Shown here one piece after another: positions 44,641-53,608 of a stretch of 64,000 nucleotides of DNA; position 1 is the first letter of the stretch, and every line of letters begins with the position of its first letter. The position numbers were made by a program, and so were the translations under genes. The notes under the pieces were generated by a model. The model was not told where the DNA came from. It worked only from the letters and a program-made list of their open reading frames with translations, and searched no databases. This stretch comes from Bacillus rhizoplanae (GTDB lineage: Bacteria; Bacillota; Bacilli; Bacillales; Bacillaceae_G), in assembly GCF_917563915.1 (NCBI RefSeq), contig NZ_CAKJTI010000006.1, positions 1 through 64,000 of the forward strand, written 5' to 3'.

Positions 44641-44742
44641 TATTGTGAGGAATCCTAAGAATACAGGTGGGGAATAGTAATACAAGGATATATTTACAAA
44701 TGATATAAAAATAGTAAATGAAGCATCTAGGAGGAAGAGCAT

Positions 44743-44901
44743 ATGCAAGAAATTTTCATGTCAACTTTAGCAGGATTAATCGTAGGGGTAATATTTACTC
44801 TATTAAAATTGCCGATTCCTGCGCCTCCAGTTTTCTCAGCAATCATGGGAATCATTGGTGTATGGGGTGGAATGAAGTTAGTTCAGTTTTTTTTAGGTTA
44901 A
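44743..44901 (+). CDS. XapX-domain small membrane protein, 52 aa
   Basis: Two hydrophobic helices around the XapX motif LKLPIPAPP, then GIIGVWGGMKLV. ATG 44743 with SD AGGAGGAAG. Function unknown. A longer frame on the same strand (44718-44906) in another phase is a shadow. Confidence 0.85.
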   Translation: MQEIFMSTLAGLIVGVIFTLLKLPIPAPPVFSAIMGIIGVWGGMKLVQFFLG

Positions 44902-44914
44902 GTTAGGAGGTAAA

Positions 44915-45037
44915 ATGAACTTTGGCGGGTTTGAGGTTCTTATTGTGAGTGCGAAATACGTAAATCCCTTAGTTAATGCCTTAAATAGAAATGTTTCCAA
45001 AGTAACAATGGCAGTCTTGGTTAATATATATAATTAG
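44915..45037 (+). CDS. small unrecognised ORF, 40 aa
   Basis: SD AGGAGG then ATG, 13 bp after the XapX gene and just before a terminator. The product (NFGGFEVLIVSAKYVNPLVN) has no recognised family; it may be a truncated remnant. Confidence 0.4.
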   Translation: MNFGGFEVLIVSAKYVNPLVNALNRNVSKVTMAVLVNIYN

Positions 45038-45040
45038 CTA

Positions 45041-45076
45041 ACACCTTTGACAAATTGCTGTCAGAGGTGTTTTTTA
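45041..45076 (+). terminator. terminator of the XapX unit
   Basis: ACACCTTTGACA / TGTCAGAGGTGT with a 6-nt loop and T run. Confidence 0.9.
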
Positions 45077-45150
45077 TATGTACAGAGATTTTTGTGATTT
45101 ATTATTTGTCATCTAAAATGAGTCTATCGAACCGAGTACGGAAAAATAAC

Positions 45151-45176
45151 AAAAGAGACTCTAAAGAGTCTCTTTT
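45151..45176 (-). terminator. terminator of the first paralogue
   Basis: AAAAGAGACTC / GAGTCTCTTTT with loop TAAA, downstream of the minus-strand gene at 45230. Confidence 0.8.
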
Positions 45177-45229
45177 ATCTACATAATCGGTGATATCTGT
45201 AGACAAATGAATATTTTTTTTCGCTTACA

Positions 45230-45661
45230 TTATATCTCGAAGAATGTTCTTTCGAATGTTCCCGGGATAGATTGCAGCCCTGCATCAGGTTCGAAGATCT
45301 CAATATTTGTGTAGAAAACTGATACAAGAACCATAATCTGTCCTCCAGGGCATTCTAATGTTGTTGCAGGTGGACTTAGCGTAAGCATTCTAGTAATTTG
45401 TCCATTATTCCCTGAGGTAAATTCTCCTGATGCTTCAATGGTTCCACTAACTTCAGCTCTCTTCGGATTAATAGGAAAGTTTCCATCTCTGTTCATGCAA
45501 GCGTATACTGCAGTTGCATCTGCCATTGCAATAACCGTTGTCGTCACATTATCGTCAAGACCTGCTATTTTAAATGAAACTAACAGGTTTCCGCTTGAAG
45601 AAGGTCCAGCGGCACTGGTATTAATAAATTGTGTATTCGTCTTAAAGTGTTGATTCGTCAT
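45230..45661 (-). CDS. unrecognised protein, paralogue A, 143 aa
   Basis: The beta-rich soluble protein contains AGPSSSGNLLVSFKIAGLDD, AVYACMNRDGNFPINPK and LECPGG, with two cysteines (Cys52-54 region and LECPGG) that could form a disulfide. It lacks a signal peptide. It shares its whole length with the C-terminal part of the gene at 45859. The family is not recognised; an extracellular or spore-surface role is possible but unsupported. SD AAGGGGATGAG before the ATG. Confidence 0.7.
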   Translation of the reverse strand: MTNQHFKTNTQFINTSAAGPSSSGNLLVSFKIAGLDDNVTTTVIAMADATAVYACMNRDGNFPINPKRAEVSGTIEASGEFTSGNNGQITRMLTLSPPATTLECPGGQIMVLVSVFYTNIEIFEPDAGLQSIPGTFERTFFEI

Positions 45662-45800
45662 GAAATCTCATCCCCTTATTCATGGTAATTCAATATATGC
45701 CTGTACGCGGAAGAGTGATAGAGATAAGAGTGGAAAATCTTAAGTACATGAGAAAAAATAATGAGTGAAACAGAGATGGATGTCGTACTTTCGCAATTAT

Positions 45801-45830
45801 AAAAACCGCTGTACATACAGAGGTTTTTAT
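45801..45830 (-). terminator. terminator of the second paralogue
   Basis: AAAAACCGCTGTA / TACAGAGGTTTTT, works on the minus strand behind the gene at 45859. Confidence 0.8.
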
Positions 45831-45858
45831 AATTGGATTATCTCCCTTTTTATTTTCG

Positions 45859-46509
45859 TTATATCTCGAAATTTATTCTTTCGAATATTCCCTCAATAGA
45901 TACTGTGCCGGCATGGGGTTCTGAGACTTGAACATTCGTGTAGGAAGCCGATACAAGAACCATTTCTTGTCCTAGAGGGCATTCTAATGTGATTGCAGGT
46001 AAATATATTGTAAGGATTCGAGTAACTTGCTCCTTTTTTCCTGAGGTAAATCTCACAGATGCTTCAACGGGTCCGCTAACTTCAGTTTTTTTCAGATTGT
46101 TAGGGAAGTTTCCGCTCCTGTTTATGCAAGCGTATACTGCAGTTACATCAGCACTTGCAGTAGCTGTTGTCGTCATATTCTCGCTAAGACCTGCTATTTT
46201 AAATGAAACTATCAAGTGCGCACTTGAAGAAGGTCCAGCGACATTTGCATCAACAAGAATTGCACCGCCACTGATTTCAATTTTCCTAATCGGATGGGAA
46301 ATCCATAAACGGTTAAGTGTTTTATTATTTTCATTTGCGATTGATTTTGACAACACTACTGCATTTGGTAATTTTGCATCATTATCTTGGTTATCACATA
46401 ATTTCGGAAAGTTTGCTCTAAAGTATTGACTATTATGATGAATATCATCACTTTGATACGTATAGCCAAATTTGTTAGTAGTGTATAGCTTTTTTTTATT
46501 AGAAGTCAT
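45859..46509 (-). CDS. unrecognised protein, paralogue B, 216 aa
   Basis: The C-terminal ~140 residues repeat paralogue A (AGPSSSAHLIVSFKIAGLSE, AVYACINRSGNFPNNLKK, LECPLGQEMVLVSASYTN). The N-terminal ~75 residues are extra, polar and Asn/Lys-rich (YQSDDIHHNSQYFRANF). Both cysteines are kept. The two genes stand in tandem, each with its own terminator, as after a local duplication. Function unknown. Confidence 0.7.
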   Translation of the reverse strand: MTSNKKKLYTTNKFGYTYQSDDIHHNSQYFRANFPKLCDNQDNDAKLPNAVVLSKSIANENNKTLNRLWISHPIRKIEISGGAILVDANVAGPSSSAHLIVSFKIAGLSENMTTTATASADVTAVYACINRSGNFPNNLKKTEVSGPVEASVRFTSGKKEQVTRILTIYLPAITLECPLGQEMVLVSASYTNVQVSEPHAGTVSIEGIFERINFEI

Positions 46510-46612
46510 TTTTTCACCTCTAAATGAAACGTTTTATAATGTCTGTATACATAATATATATAAGATGCAATGAATTTGTTTGGATAATATAGTAGCATAT
46601 GCATTTAAACGT

Positions 46613-46670
46613 TTTATCCCGCTACTTTTGGGCAGTAAGAGCCCGATTGGTTCAACTAACCATCAGTGGG
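46613..46670 (+). repeat. internally deleted bcr1-like repeat
   Basis: The 5' end (TTTATCCCGC...GGGCAGTAAGA) is fused to the 3' half start (GCCCGATTGGTTCAAC...CATCAGTGGG). The middle and the 3' end are missing. Confidence 0.75.
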
Positions 46671-46806
46671 AGGAAGGGTTGTCAATATGAAAAGACTATG
46701 GCAGTATATAAAAGTATATAAGGAAGACCTATATTTTTTATAAAAAGGAAATTAAATCCAATTCTTATATATTAGAATAACAATAACGGATGGAGGAAAT
46801 GAAATT

Positions 46807-47142
46807 ATGTCGAATTTACCAAATTGCCCAAAATGTAATTCAGAATACACATACGAAGATGGAGTCCTTTTTGTTTGCCCAGAATGTGCGCATGAGTGGA
46901 GTTTAGAAACTGAGGGTAGTGAAGATGAAAAGGTTATTAAAGATGCGAACGGAAATGTTTTAAACGATGGTGATTCTGTAACAGTAATCAAAGACCTTAA
47001 AGTAAAAGGAACTTCACTAGTTGTAAAAATCGGTACAAAAGTAAAAAATATTCGTTTAGTTGATGGCGACCATGATATTGATTGCAAAATTGATGGTTTC
47101 GGACCTATGAAATTAAAATCTGAATTCGTTAAAAAGGCATAA
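46807..47142 (+). CDS. yjdM: zinc-ribbon protein of the YjdM/PhnA family
   Basis: 111 residues. N-terminal zinc ribbon CPKC...CPECAHEW (residues 5-30) and C-terminal domain [16 protein letters not shown] with [15 protein letters not shown]. The family was once tied to phosphonate use, but its function is not established. ATG 46807 has SD GGAGG. Confidence 0.92.
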   Translation: MSNLPNCPKCNSEYTYEDGVLFVCPECAHEWSLETEGSEDEKVIKDANGNVLNDGDSVTVIKDLKVKGTSLVVKIGTKVKNIRLVDGDHDIDCKIDGFGPMKLKSEFVKKA

Positions 47143-47164
47143 AGTAAAGCATTTATTGAAATTA

Positions 47165-47206
47165 AAAAGGATTACCTTGTATGTTTATAAGAGGTAATCC
47201 TTTTTA
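47165..47206 (+). terminator. yjdM terminator
   Basis: AAAAAGGATTACCT / AGGTAATCCTTTTT with a 14-nt loop. Confidence 0.88.
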
Positions 47207-47306
47207 ATTTGTTTTCTTTTTTATCATTTTGTTGAAATGACTGACTATCGAAGAATAAAAGTTTGTAAACATCGCAGTGTCTGACTCCTTTAAGTGATTT
47301 CTATAA

Positions 47307-47426
47307 TTACATAAAAAATTGATGAACGACTTTTATAAAGGCAGTAATACAAGATAATAATACAAAGCCGCCTAAGCAAGAACCAGTAACAATTTGGGTG
47401 AATAATAAATCTTTATTTTCGTTCAT
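47307..47426 (-). CDS. small membrane protein, 39 aa
   Basis: One hydrophobic helix (TGSCLGGFVLLSCITAFI) with two cysteines, after MNENKDLLFTQIV. SD AAGGAG about 9 nt before the ATG. No family is recognised. Confidence 0.5.
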   Translation of the reverse strand: MNENKDLLFTQIVTGSCLGGFVLLSCITAFIKVVHQFFM

Positions 47427-47533
47427 AAGAATCCGCTCCTTTATCATATCTTCTAGGTTTATTGTTAGCTTACATGAAATAAAGAAGCGGAAACATCGAA
47501 TTGCCTAACAAGTTTCTTACATTATTGTAAGAA

Positions 47534-48364
47534 TTATAATTCCTTCAAAAAACCAGTAAACTTCTCCAAACTTTGTGACCTTTGTTTCCCTCGTTTAATA
47601 ATAAAATCTATCTTCATTTTGTCTGGTAATTCCTCATAATGAATGGTCTTCATTTCATTTCGGCTATGTGCAACATCTGCTGGTATGATACTAATCCCAA
47701 GCCCTGCACGAACAGCTTGGATAATGGATTCAAGTGAATCAAATTCTATAATAGTGGATTGATTAAAATGATGTTTCTCTGCAAAATCCAACAACTTATT
47801 TCTATATATACAACTTGGATCGCTATTTATAAGTAAAGTTTGATGATGGTGCTGTTCAATTGGAGAAATGAGTAGGATGTTTTCAAAATAACTGTAAACA
47901 CTTTCGAACTGTGAATCATTATATGTACCGCTTATAAAAATTCCATCAACCTCTCCGTAAGCAAGCATTTCTTGTAATTTTAGCTTATTATTTGTTCTTA
48001 TTTTTAGATCAATATTTGTATTTGATTGCAAAAAAGAAGAGAACAGTTGAGGCACTTTCACAGCGGAAATGGTTTGAGGTGCCCCGATGATTAAAGATTC
48101 TTTCCACTTTTTCGGGTTTATTTTTGATTTTGCTTCGTCCATTAACATCATAATTTGATTTGTGTAATCTAACAAAACTTCTCCTTGGTCAGTTAATGTT
48201 ACTCCTCTGTTATTACGTATTAATAATGGGACGCCTAGTTCTTCTTCTAAGCTTTTTATGCGCTGGCTTATATTTGGCTGCACATATCCGAGTTTTTCAG
48301 CAGCTCTAGATATAGACTGCAATTCAGCAACATGTTTAAAAATCCATAAATCGTGACTTTCCAA
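47534..48364 (-). CDS. LysR-family transcriptional regulator
   Basis: 276 residues: N-terminal HTH (FKHVAELQSISRAAEKLGYVQ, then PNISQRIKSLEEELGVPLLIR) and a periplasmic-binding-like effector domain. It is divergent from the SDR gene, with a palindrome in the shared gap, so it probably regulates that gene and itself. The effector is unknown. Confidence 0.93.
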   Translation of the reverse strand: MESHDLWIFKHVAELQSISRAAEKLGYVQPNISQRIKSLEEELGVPLLIRNNRGVTLTDQGEVLLDYTNQIMMLMDEAKSKINPKKWKESLIIGAPQTISAVKVPQLFSSFLQSNTNIDLKIRTNNKLKLQEMLAYGEVDGIFISGTYNDSQFESVYSYFENILLISPIEQHHHQTLLINSDPSCIYRNKLLDFAEKHHFNQSTIIEFDSLESIIQAVRAGLGISIIPADVAHSRNEMKTIHYEELPDKMKIDFIIKRGKQRSQSLEKFTGFLKEL

Positions 48365-48380
48365 AAATACATCCCTCCAC

Positions 48381-48403
48381 TGATATCATTTTAAATGATA
48401 TCA
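48381..48403. promoter_or_regulatory. LysR-type operator palindrome
   Basis: TGATATCATTT and AAATGATATCA form an 11-bp perfect inverted repeat around one base, 17 bp before the LysR gene start. It contains the T-N11-A core of LysR-type sites. Confidence 0.7.
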
Positions 48404-48487
48404 CCTTCATTATTCAGTATTATACCTTTCGTATGAGCGAAGATACAATGAGTCATAACAAATATGGAAAGAAGAGGAGAAGGGAAA

Positions 48488-49228
48488 ATGGATATAAACG
48501 ATAAAGTGGTTATTATAACAGGCGGTGGTACTGGTATCGGAAAGGCTGCGGCTATAAAATTAGCAGATGCAGGAGCGAAGGTTGTGATTAATTATAGCCA
48601 TTCGGAAAAAGAAGCGTTAGAAACAAGGGACGAAATTGTACAACGCGGAGGTATAGCGCTTGTTTTGAAAGCTAATGTAGCGATGGAAAAAGAAGTTGAG
48701 GACATGGTACTGCAAACTGTGAAATCTTTTGGAACAGTAGATTTTTTAGTGAATAATGCAAGTATAACAGCGCAAATACCTATGGATGATTTGCAGTCTG
48801 TAACGGATGAAGTGTGGGATTCTCTTTTTAACGTAAATGTGAAAGGAATGTTTCATTGTGTAAAGGCTGTTGTTCCTTATATGAAGAAGCAAGGATCGGG
48901 TGCTATCGTGAATGTAGGTAGCGTTGCCGGAATAACTGGGCTAGGTTCGTCTGTACCGTATGCAGCAACAAAAGGAGCCATTCATACGATGACAAAATCG
49001 TTAGCAATTGCACTTGCACCAGAGATTAGGGTGAATAGTATCGCTCCTGGTGCAGTTCATACAAGATGGTGGGCTGACAATGAAGAGAAGATGCATCAAC
49101 TTGCGGGCAACATACCGCTGAAAAGAATTTCAACACCTGATGAGATTGCAGAGGCGATCCTGTTTCAATTGACTCAGGAATCGGTTACGGGGCAGATATT
49201 TACAATTGATAACGGGCAGACGCTTTGA
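48488..49228 (+). CDS. short-chain dehydrogenase/reductase
   Basis: 246 residues: NAD(P) motif TGGGTGIG (about 11-18), NNAS, catalytic Ser in VNVGSVAG, YAATKGA (Tyr and Lys). FabG-like SDR of unknown substrate. ATG 48488 with SD GAGGAGAAGGG. Divergent from a LysR regulator that probably controls it. The C-terminal end abuts a bcr1 repeat. Confidence 0.92.
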   Translation: MDINDKVVIITGGGTGIGKAAAIKLADAGAKVVINYSHSEKEALETRDEIVQRGGIALVLKANVAMEKEVEDMVLQTVKSFGTVDFLVNNASITAQIPMDDLQSVTDEVWDSLFNVNVKGMFHCVKAVVPYMKKQGSGAIVNVGSVAGITGLGSSVPYAATKGAIHTMTKSLAIALAPEIRVNSIAPGAVHTRWWADNEEKMHQLAGNIPLKRISTPDEIAEAILFQLTQESVTGQIFTIDNGQTL

Positions 49229-49236
49229 AGTTTCAC

Positions 49237-49393
49237 TTTATCCCGCATTAACGGACAGTAAGACCCCCACCTCAAGATTCAGAGAAAAGCGAAGAAGATA
49301 GGTGGGGGATAACTGTCCGTAAAAGCCCGATTGGTTCAACTAACCATCAGTGGGAGATGAAAAAACTCTCCACTGATGGAAGTTTCACTTTAT
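49237..49393 (+). repeat. complete bcr1-like repeat
   Basis: 157 bp with TTTAT at both ends (49237-49241 and 49389-49393). It has inner inverted repeats CCCCCACCT/AGGTGGGGG and CATCAGTGGGAG/CTCCACTGATG. It starts 9 bp after the SDR stop codon. The size and TTTAT duplication match bcr1 of the B. cereus group as I recall it. Confidence 0.88.
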
Positions 49394-49509
49394 AAAAGAA
49401 ACATCTTCTTATTTCATATATAAGAAGATGTTTTTAGTTATAGATGTTCCTAAGATTCACGGTTACACAGCAGAACGGATATGCATGTTTGAAAATCATA
49501 TGTGTATTT

Positions 49510-49890
49510 TCAATTTTGCTGCTTCAGTTTATCGTTTAAAATATTCTCCTCCAAGACAGCGAATTTATCACCATATACTTTCGTAATATGTTTTTCTCCC
49601 CAAGTACATAGAGATTCTAAAATTTCTTGTAAGCTCCATCCATATTCACTTAGTTCATATTCCACTTTTGGAGGTACTTGATTGTAAACGATGCGATTGA
49701 TGACGCCATCTTCTTCTAACTCTCGTAATTGTTGCGTTAACATTTTCTGTGTAATGTTTGGCATAAGACGTTTCAATTCACTTGTACGTTTTTTACCATG
49801 AGTAAGATGACAAAGAATCACACATTTCCATTTTCCTCCTATTACTTCGAGTGTTGCTTCTACGGAAATATTGTACTTTTTTTTCTCCAT
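49510..49890 (-). CDS. HxlR-family transcriptional regulator
   Basis: 126 residues, winged helix (LEVIGGKWKCVILCHLTHGK, then LKRLMPNITQKMLTQQLRELEEDGVI). It is divergent from the MFS-aldo/keto reductase pair, with palindromic sites in between. One Cys lies in the HTH (KCVILC), so redox or electrophile sensing as in YodB/HypR is possible. Confidence 0.93.
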   Translation of the reverse strand: MEKKKYNISVEATLEVIGGKWKCVILCHLTHGKKRTSELKRLMPNITQKMLTQQLRELEEDGVINRIVYNQVPPKVEYELSEYGWSLQEILESLCTWGEKHITKVYGDKFAVLEENILNDKLKQQN

Positions 49891-49906
49891 GCTCTTCCTC
49901 CTAATT

Positions 49907-49971
49907 CATAGGTACTTTTTAGTGTCTATGGAACTTTTTAGTACCTATATTACTTAAAAGTACGTACTTTT
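49907..49971. promoter_or_regulatory. HxlR operators
   Basis: The perfect palindrome AAAAGTACGTACTTTT (49956-49971) and the related TAGGTACTTTTTAG (49907) and AACTTTTTAGTACCTA (49933) lie between the HxlR gene and the MFS gene. Confidence 0.7.
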
Positions 49972-50089
49972 CTTTATTTCTCATATATCACATAATAACA
50001 TTTGCCGGCGGATTCTTACCATATGGTTTTCTATATAGTTTGTTTAGAAGAGATGGAACGATACAACAAGAAGATGAGGAGGAGGAAGA

Positions 50090-51283
50090 ATGACTTTAGA
50101 TAAAAAACGAAGTACATTGGCACTCTTGGCATTAGCTGTAAGTGCTTTTGCAATCGGAACAACAGAATTTATTAGTGTAGGATTATTACCACTTATTGCT
50201 CAAGATTTAAACGTTACTGTTACAACAGCTGGATTAACGGTTTCTTTATATGCTTTAGGGGTGACATTTGGAGCGCCTGTCTTAACCTCTTTAACATCCA
50301 GTATGTCGCGTAAATCCTTATTACTTTGGATTATGATTGTGTTTATAGTTGGAAATAGTATTGCTGCGAGTGCAACAAGTATCAGTTTGTTGCTAGTTGG
50401 TCGTGTTGTCTCTGCGTTTTCACATGGTGTATTTATGTCAATAGGTTCTACGATTGCTGCTGAGTTAGTTCCGGAAAATCGCCGAGCAAGTGCCATTGCG
50501 ATTATGTTCACAGGGCTCACAGTAGCAACTGTTACAGGTGTTCCAATTGGTACATTTATTGGACAACAATTTGGCTGGAGGGCTTCTTTTGTAGTGATCG
50601 TTGTAGTAGGTATCATTGCTTTCATTGCAAACAGCATTCTTGTTCCATCTAACTTGCGAAAAGGTAATCGAACAACATTTCGTGATCAAATTACCTTGAT
50701 CACAAACGGTCGTTTACTTCTTTTATTCATTATTACAGCCTTAGGCTATGGAGGTACATTCGTTGTCTTTACGTATTTATCTCCATTATTACAAGAGATA
50801 ACCGGATTTACGGCAGGGGCTGTTACGATTATTTTACTCGTTTATGGAGTAGCAATTGCAATCGGTAACGTCATTGGTGGTAAAGTAGCGAACCGTAATC
50901 CGATTCGTGCATTATTCTATATGTTTATTGTACAAGCGATTGTGCTCTTTATGTTAACGTTCACAGCTCCATTTAAGATAGCTGGTCTTATTACAATCAT
51001 CTTAATGGGATTATTAGCGTTTATGAATGTACCAGGATTACAGGTATATGTCGTGATGTTAGCTGAACGTTTTGTACCGAGTGCAGTAGATGTGGCATCT
51101 GCAATGAATATTGCTGCATTTAATGCTGGAATTGCTATTGGTTCTTATTTAGGTGGTGTAATTACAGAGTCGATTGGACTCATTCATACGCCTTGGATTG
51201 GCGCATTAATGGTTCTAGGAGCTGTAATTTTAACAGGTTGGAGCAAGAATCTGGAACAAAAAGATCAAAAACGTGCAGCATAG
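50090..51283 (+). CDS. MFS transporter, DHA1/AraJ-like
   Basis: 397 residues, 12 membrane helices. N-terminal TTEFISVGLLPLIAQDL and motif A-like GAPVLTSLTSSMSRKSLLL are typical of YdhP/AraJ-type drug or sugar efflux proteins. SD GGAGGAGGAAG. In one operon with the aldo/keto reductase and divergent from the HxlR gene, so it is probably induced by a toxic compound that the pair exports or reduces. Confidence 0.92.
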   Translation: MTLDKKRSTLALLALAVSAFAIGTTEFISVGLLPLIAQDLNVTVTTAGLTVSLYALGVTFGAPVLTSLTSSMSRKSLLLWIMIVFIVGNSIAASATSISLLLVGRVVSAFSHGVFMSIGSTIAAELVPENRRASAIAIMFTGLTVATVTGVPIGTFIGQQFGWRASFVVIVVVGIIAFIANSILVPSNLRKGNRTTFRDQITLITNGRLLLLFIITALGYGGTFVVFTYLSPLLQEITGFTAGAVTIILLVYGVAIAIGNVIGGKVANRNPIRALFYMFIVQAIVLFMLTFTAPFKIAGLITIILMGLLAFMNVPGLQVYVVMLAERFVPSAVDVASAMNIAAFNAGIAIGSYLGGVITESIGLIHTPWIGALMVLGAVILTGWSKNLEQKDQKRAA

Positions 51284-51318
51284 AAAATTTTCTTTAAAAA
51301 TTAGGAGGTTTATTTATA

Positions 51319-52158
51319 ATGAAACATTTACAAGATAAAACAACTTTGCATAACGGTGTACAAATGCCTTGGTTTGGTATTGGGGTATTTAAAGTAGAAG
51401 AAGGCCCTGAGTTAGTGAATGCTGTAAAAACAGCGATTACATATGGCTATCGTAGTATTGATACAGCAGCGATTTATGGAAATGAAGAAGGAGTTGGACA
51501 AGGGATTCGTGAAGGAATACAACAAGCGGGTATTTCTAGAGAAGATGTATTCGTCACATCAAAAGTTTGGAATGCAGATTTAGGATATGAGTCCACAATT
51601 GCCGCTTATGAGACAAGTTTAAATAAACTTGGACTAGAGTATTTAGATTTATACTTGGTTCATTGGCCTGTAGAAGGGAAATATAAAGAGGCATGGAGAG
51701 CATTAGAGACCCTTTATAAGGAAGGACGAGTAAAAGCGATTGGAGTAAGTAATTTTCAAATCCATCATCTTGAAGACTTAATGAAAGATGCAGAGATTAA
51801 ACCAATGGTGAACCAAGTAGAATACCATCCACGCTTAACGCAAAAAGAGCTGCAAGCATTTTGTCAGGAACACGACATTCAGTTAGAAGCTTGGTCTCCG
51901 TTAATGCAAGGACAATTACTCAATCATGAAGTACTTCAAGAAATTGCTAACAACTATAACAAATCTGCTGCACAAGTCATTTTACGCTGGGATTTACAAA
52001 ATGGTGTTATCACCATCCCGAAATCTACAAAAGAACATCGAATCATTGAAAATGCAGACATATTTGATTTTGAGTTAAAGGAAGAAGATATGAAACGCAT
52101 TGATGATTTGAATGAGAATCATCGTGTTGGTCCAGATCCTGATAATTTTGATTTTTAA
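51319..52158 (+). CDS. aldo/keto reductase
   Basis: 279 residues, AKR fold. Catalytic tetrad: Asp in [10 protein letters not shown], Tyr in the same segment, Lys in TSKVWN, His in LVHWP. NADPH site [10 protein letters not shown] near the end. Related to B. subtilis YtbE/YvgN, which reduce methylglyoxal and other aldehydes. 35 bp after the MFS gene, SD AGGAGG. Confidence 0.94.
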   Translation: MKHLQDKTTLHNGVQMPWFGIGVFKVEEGPELVNAVKTAITYGYRSIDTAAIYGNEEGVGQGIREGIQQAGISREDVFVTSKVWNADLGYESTIAAYETSLNKLGLEYLDLYLVHWPVEGKYKEAWRALETLYKEGRVKAIGVSNFQIHHLEDLMKDAEIKPMVNQVEYHPRLTQKELQAFCQEHDIQLEAWSPLMQGQLLNHEVLQEIANNYNKSAAQVILRWDLQNGVITIPKSTKEHRIIENADIFDFELKEEDMKRIDDLNENHRVGPDPDNFDF

Positions 52159-52317
52159 TGTAATGAATTATTAGGAGCTATACTGTCAGGCAGCTGTGTC
52201 AATTTTGCTCATGTTAAGCATCTGAGGGGATACATGAAGAACCCGCACTTCAAGATTGCAAAGAGATAAGTGCGGGAGTTTTCATAATATGATAATTGAC
52301 ATCAATCCAAGTAATTG

Positions 52318-52472
52318 AGTTATCCCGCATTAACGGGCAGTAAGACCCCCACCTCAAGATTCAGAGAGGATCAAAGAAGATAGGTGGGGGATAACTGCCC
52401 GTAAAAGCCCGATTGGTTCAACTAACCATCAGTGGGGGATGAAGCCCCCCACTGATGGAAGTTTCACTTTAT
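52318..52472 (+). repeat. complete bcr1-like repeat
   Basis: 155 bp, ending in TTTCACTTTAT. The left flank reads GTTAT instead of TTTAT. Same order of inner hairpins as the copy at 49237. Confidence 0.88.
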
Positions 52473-52528
52473 TGTCTAGTCCTCATTTAAATCATCAGAT
52501 ATAATATGCTTTAGAAAGGATGATTTCT

Positions 52529-53044
52529 ATGGAACAGCGCTCGCTTGTCCTGCTTGGTTTGCTTATGAGCCAAAGTCAGCATGGATATCAAATTAATGAA
52601 TTTATTGAAAGAAATTTAAGTACAGTTACAGATATGAAAAAACCTACTGCTTATGCAACTTTAGATAAACTCAATAAAAAGGGATATATTGATGTTCAAT
52701 TGGAGCAAGAAGGAAACAGACCATCCCGCAAGGTGTATTCTATTAATGAAAATGGTAAGCAATATTTTTACAAATTGTTATTGGACAATTTATCTTCAGC
52801 CGAGAGTGTCAATTATCAAGGCGATATAGGATTAATGTTTATTGATTTTCTACCATTAGAAAAATCTTTGCCTGCTCTACAAGAACGATTAAATAAAAAT
52901 AAGAAATTAATTCATATTTTTAGACAAACCCCAGCTCATGAGATGAGGATTGGGGTCAACTTGGCAATAGAACATAAAATAACAATGTTAGAAGCAGAAA
53001 TTGCGTTTCTTGAAAAAACAGTTAAAACGCTTAGTTCTAACTAA
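52529..53044 (+). CDS. PadR-family transcriptional regulator
   Basis: 171 residues: winged helix (LLGLLMSQSQHGYQINEFIE, KPTAYATLDKLNKKGYI) and a helical C-terminal domain (Vir_act_alpha_C type). No transporter gene remains next to it except the decayed ABC gene at 53,290. ATG 52529 with SD AGAAAGGA. Confidence 0.9.
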   Translation: MEQRSLVLLGLLMSQSQHGYQINEFIERNLSTVTDMKKPTAYATLDKLNKKGYIDVQLEQEGNRPSRKVYSINENGKQYFYKLLLDNLSSAESVNYQGDIGLMFIDFLPLEKSLPALQERLNKNKKLIHIFRQTPAHEMRIGVNLAIEHKITMLEAEIAFLEKTVKTLSSN

Positions 53045-53066
53045 CCTTACTAATGCGAAAGACAAT

Positions 53067-53097
53067 GGAACCTCTTTATAGTAGGTTCTTTTTTGCT
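53067..53097 (+). terminator. padR terminator
   Basis: GAACCT / AGGTTC with TTTTTT. Confidence 0.7.
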
Positions 53098-53175
53098 ATA
53101 TATGTGAGTGTTTCTATTGCATATCTGGTTGATATAATTGCTCTAAATATAACAATATAATTTATAGTCATGTTT

Positions 53176-53246
53176 TTATTAGTCACAGTTGACTAATAAA
53201 ATTGTAGTGTATATAATAATCTTAATTAGTCACACGTGACTAATTA
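53176..53246. promoter_or_regulatory. two copies of a TTAGTCAC palindrome
   Basis: TTAGTCACAGTTGACTAA (53179-53196) and TTAGTCACACGTGACTAA (53226-53243) are near-identical 18-bp palindromes 47 bp apart, of TetR-operator style. They precede the decayed ABC gene. Confidence 0.7.
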
Positions 53247-53289
53247 TTTTAAAACTAAAGGGGTGACTTACATTATTTCTCGCACTGTC

Positions 53290-53479
53290 ATGGACAGTCC
53301 TTCTACTATTTTAGTAGATGAATCGAAAGTAAGCCTTGATATTCAGAGAGTCTATAAAGTCGTCCAACTATAGCAAAAGAAGTAACATTTAGAAATTAAT
53401 CATTATGGTAACACATGATGAACGAGTGCTTGAATACTGTGACAAATTCTATCGAATGAAAGACGGTAAACTAGAGTAA
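53290..53479 (+). pseudogene. decayed ABC transporter ATP-binding gene
   Basis: Frame 1 gives SPSTILVDESKVSLDIQRVY, a damaged Walker B / D-loop region of an ABC ATPase (usual: ILADEPTASLD), and then stops. A second frame from about 53404 gives MVTHDERVLEYC and then FYRMKDGKLE, the H-loop and the end of a MacB/LolD-like ATPase. The gene lacks its Walker A half and carries stops and a frameshift. Confidence 0.8.
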
Positions 53480-53608
53480 GCTAAGTGTTATTTAGCAAGA
53501 AAATAGAAACAGAGATCATTCTAGCATTAGGATGAATGAAAAAAGTATATATGTAATGCAGATATTCAATTCGAAGAAGTTTCCAAAATATTAAGGAGGT
53601 TTTTGAAG

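Noticed and set aside
44718-44906. 62-aa frame over the XapX gene
   Set aside because: The SD and the hydrophobic XapX product fit the other frame at 44743-44901.
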